Origin: Candidatus Bathycorpusculum termitum | GTDB lineage: Archaea > Thermoproteota > Bathyarchaeia > Bathyarchaeales > Bathycorpusculaceae | Direction of reading: 5' to 3' | Assembly: GCA_031254875.1 (NCBI GenBank) | Contig: JAIRTW010000115.1 | Location: 1-32,318, forward strand | Length of the DNA: 32,318 nt | Shown: positions 31,819 to 32,318 of the stretch, piece by piece | How the letters are laid out: each line of letters begins with the position of its first letter | How positions within the stretch are numbered: the stretch's first letter is position 1 | Notes under the pieces: generated by a model | Seen by the model: only the letters and a program-made list of their open reading frames with translations | Told to the model about the DNA's origin: nothing | Database searches by the model: none | Made by a program: the position numbers and the translations under genes

Positions 31819-32318
31819 TTGACTGCCCAAACTGAAGCTGGCCAAACCCAAACTGCTTTGCCTCCAAACTATACACCGCTTGAGCTTGAAAAAGAAATCC
31901 GTGAATTCTGGATTAAAAATCAGATACGGGAAAAGCTTGAAGCTCTTCAAAACTCCCCAAATATCAAAGGCAATCTTGGATATGTCGAAGGACCCCCCAC
32001 ATTAAACGGTATTCCTCATATCGGGCACGCCCGGGGACGTATCATGAAAGATATCCGTTATAGATGGAAAACTATGGAAGGTTACTACATGCCGTTTTGG
32101 GCTGGATGGGACTGTCAGGGTTTGCCAGTTGAGCTTGAAGTTGAGAAGCTCTTGGGGGTGCGCAATAAGCGGGAATCCATCGAGAAGTACGGCATGGAAC
32201 GCTTCATTGAGGAATGCAAAAAGGCGATTATGCGCTATCATACGATGTGGCTTGAGGCAGACAGTAGACTTGGTATATCCATCAAACAAGACAAAGCGTA
32301 CTGGACCTACACGGATAG
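31819..32318 (+). CDS. ileS: Isoleucyl-tRNA synthetase, N-terminal part (cut by window edge)
   Basis: The first 166 codons of a class I synthetase. After a polar N-terminus comes YTPLELEKEIREFWIKNQI, then VEGPPTLNGIPHIGHARGRIMKD with the HIGH motif at about 67-70, and YYMPFWAGWDCQGLPVELEVEK, which matches archaeal/eukaryotic-type IleRS. The editing domain, KMSKS motif and anticodon domain lie outside the window. The start is uncertain: a TTG at 31819 is used here, with another TTG 13 codons later. A TATA-like box about 35 bases upstream suggests a short leader. IleRS is preferred over ValRS because of GPPTLNGIPHIGH. Confidence 0.92.
   Translation, partial: MTAQTEAGQTQTALPPNYTPLELEKEIREFWIKNQIREKLEALQNSPNIKGNLGYVEGPPTLNGIPHIGHARGRIMKDIRYRWKTMEGYYMPFWAGWDCQGLPVELEVEKLLGVRNKRESIEKYGMERFIEECKKAIMRYHTMWLEADSRLGISIKQDKAYWTYTD

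Overview
The window looks archaeal. It encodes a single-domain tRNA-splicing endonuclease of the EndA type, archaeal-type glycyl-, asparaginyl- and isoleucyl-tRNA synthetases, a DUF47/PhoU-like protein and a DUF5752 protein. Several genes use TTG or GTG starts, there are TATA-like boxes at short distances from starts, and oligo-T/pyrimidine tracts follow stop codons. By general resemblance I would place it in the Bathyarchaeia or a nearby TACK lineage, but that is inference: no rRNA or other phylogenetic marker was tested.

Layout. 1-7971 is mostly leftward housekeeping: a partial transposase-like start at the edge, tRNA endonuclease overlapping DUF47, GlyRS, a cation diffusion facilitator with three tandem cytosolic domains, AsnRS and a flavin reductase-like protein. 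8096-14526 is rightward: a four-helix membrane protein, a P2-type ATPase, two small conserved-looking proteins and a GT4 glycosyltransferase, with a gene-poor gap at about 12.1-12.8 kb. 14516-17262 is a tight leftward operon: double-GNAT acetyltransferase, an unknown 453-residue protein and an HExxH zincin-like protein. 27885-32318 is rightward again: a membrane-anchored G1 (eqolisin-like) peptidase, a second and different P2-type ATPase, and the N-terminus of IleRS running off the window.

The centre, about 17,248-27,666, is an integrated mobile element of roughly 10.4 kb that I do not recognise as a named type. It is bounded by identical 17-bp direct repeats. The left repeat covers the first codons of the GNAT gene, so the target is the 5' end of a protein gene, not a tRNA gene. 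Leftward from a central control region run a ribbon-helix-helix (RHH) protein, two unknown proteins, an archaeo-eukaryotic primase, a zinc ribbon, a P-loop helicase-like protein and a tyrosine integrase with an N-terminal zinc finger. Rightward run an RHH/coil protein and a chain of eight small, closely packed genes without recognisable families, then a two-helix membrane protein. The right end holds two facing sets of 9-bp repeats; the same 9-mer, also in six-unit register, lies inside the helicase gene. These are candidate iterons of the replication origin. Just beyond the right repeat is what looks like the decayed 3' tail of another integrase, suggesting repeated integration at this site.

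I saw no rRNA or tRNA gene, no CRISPR array and no recognisable defence system.
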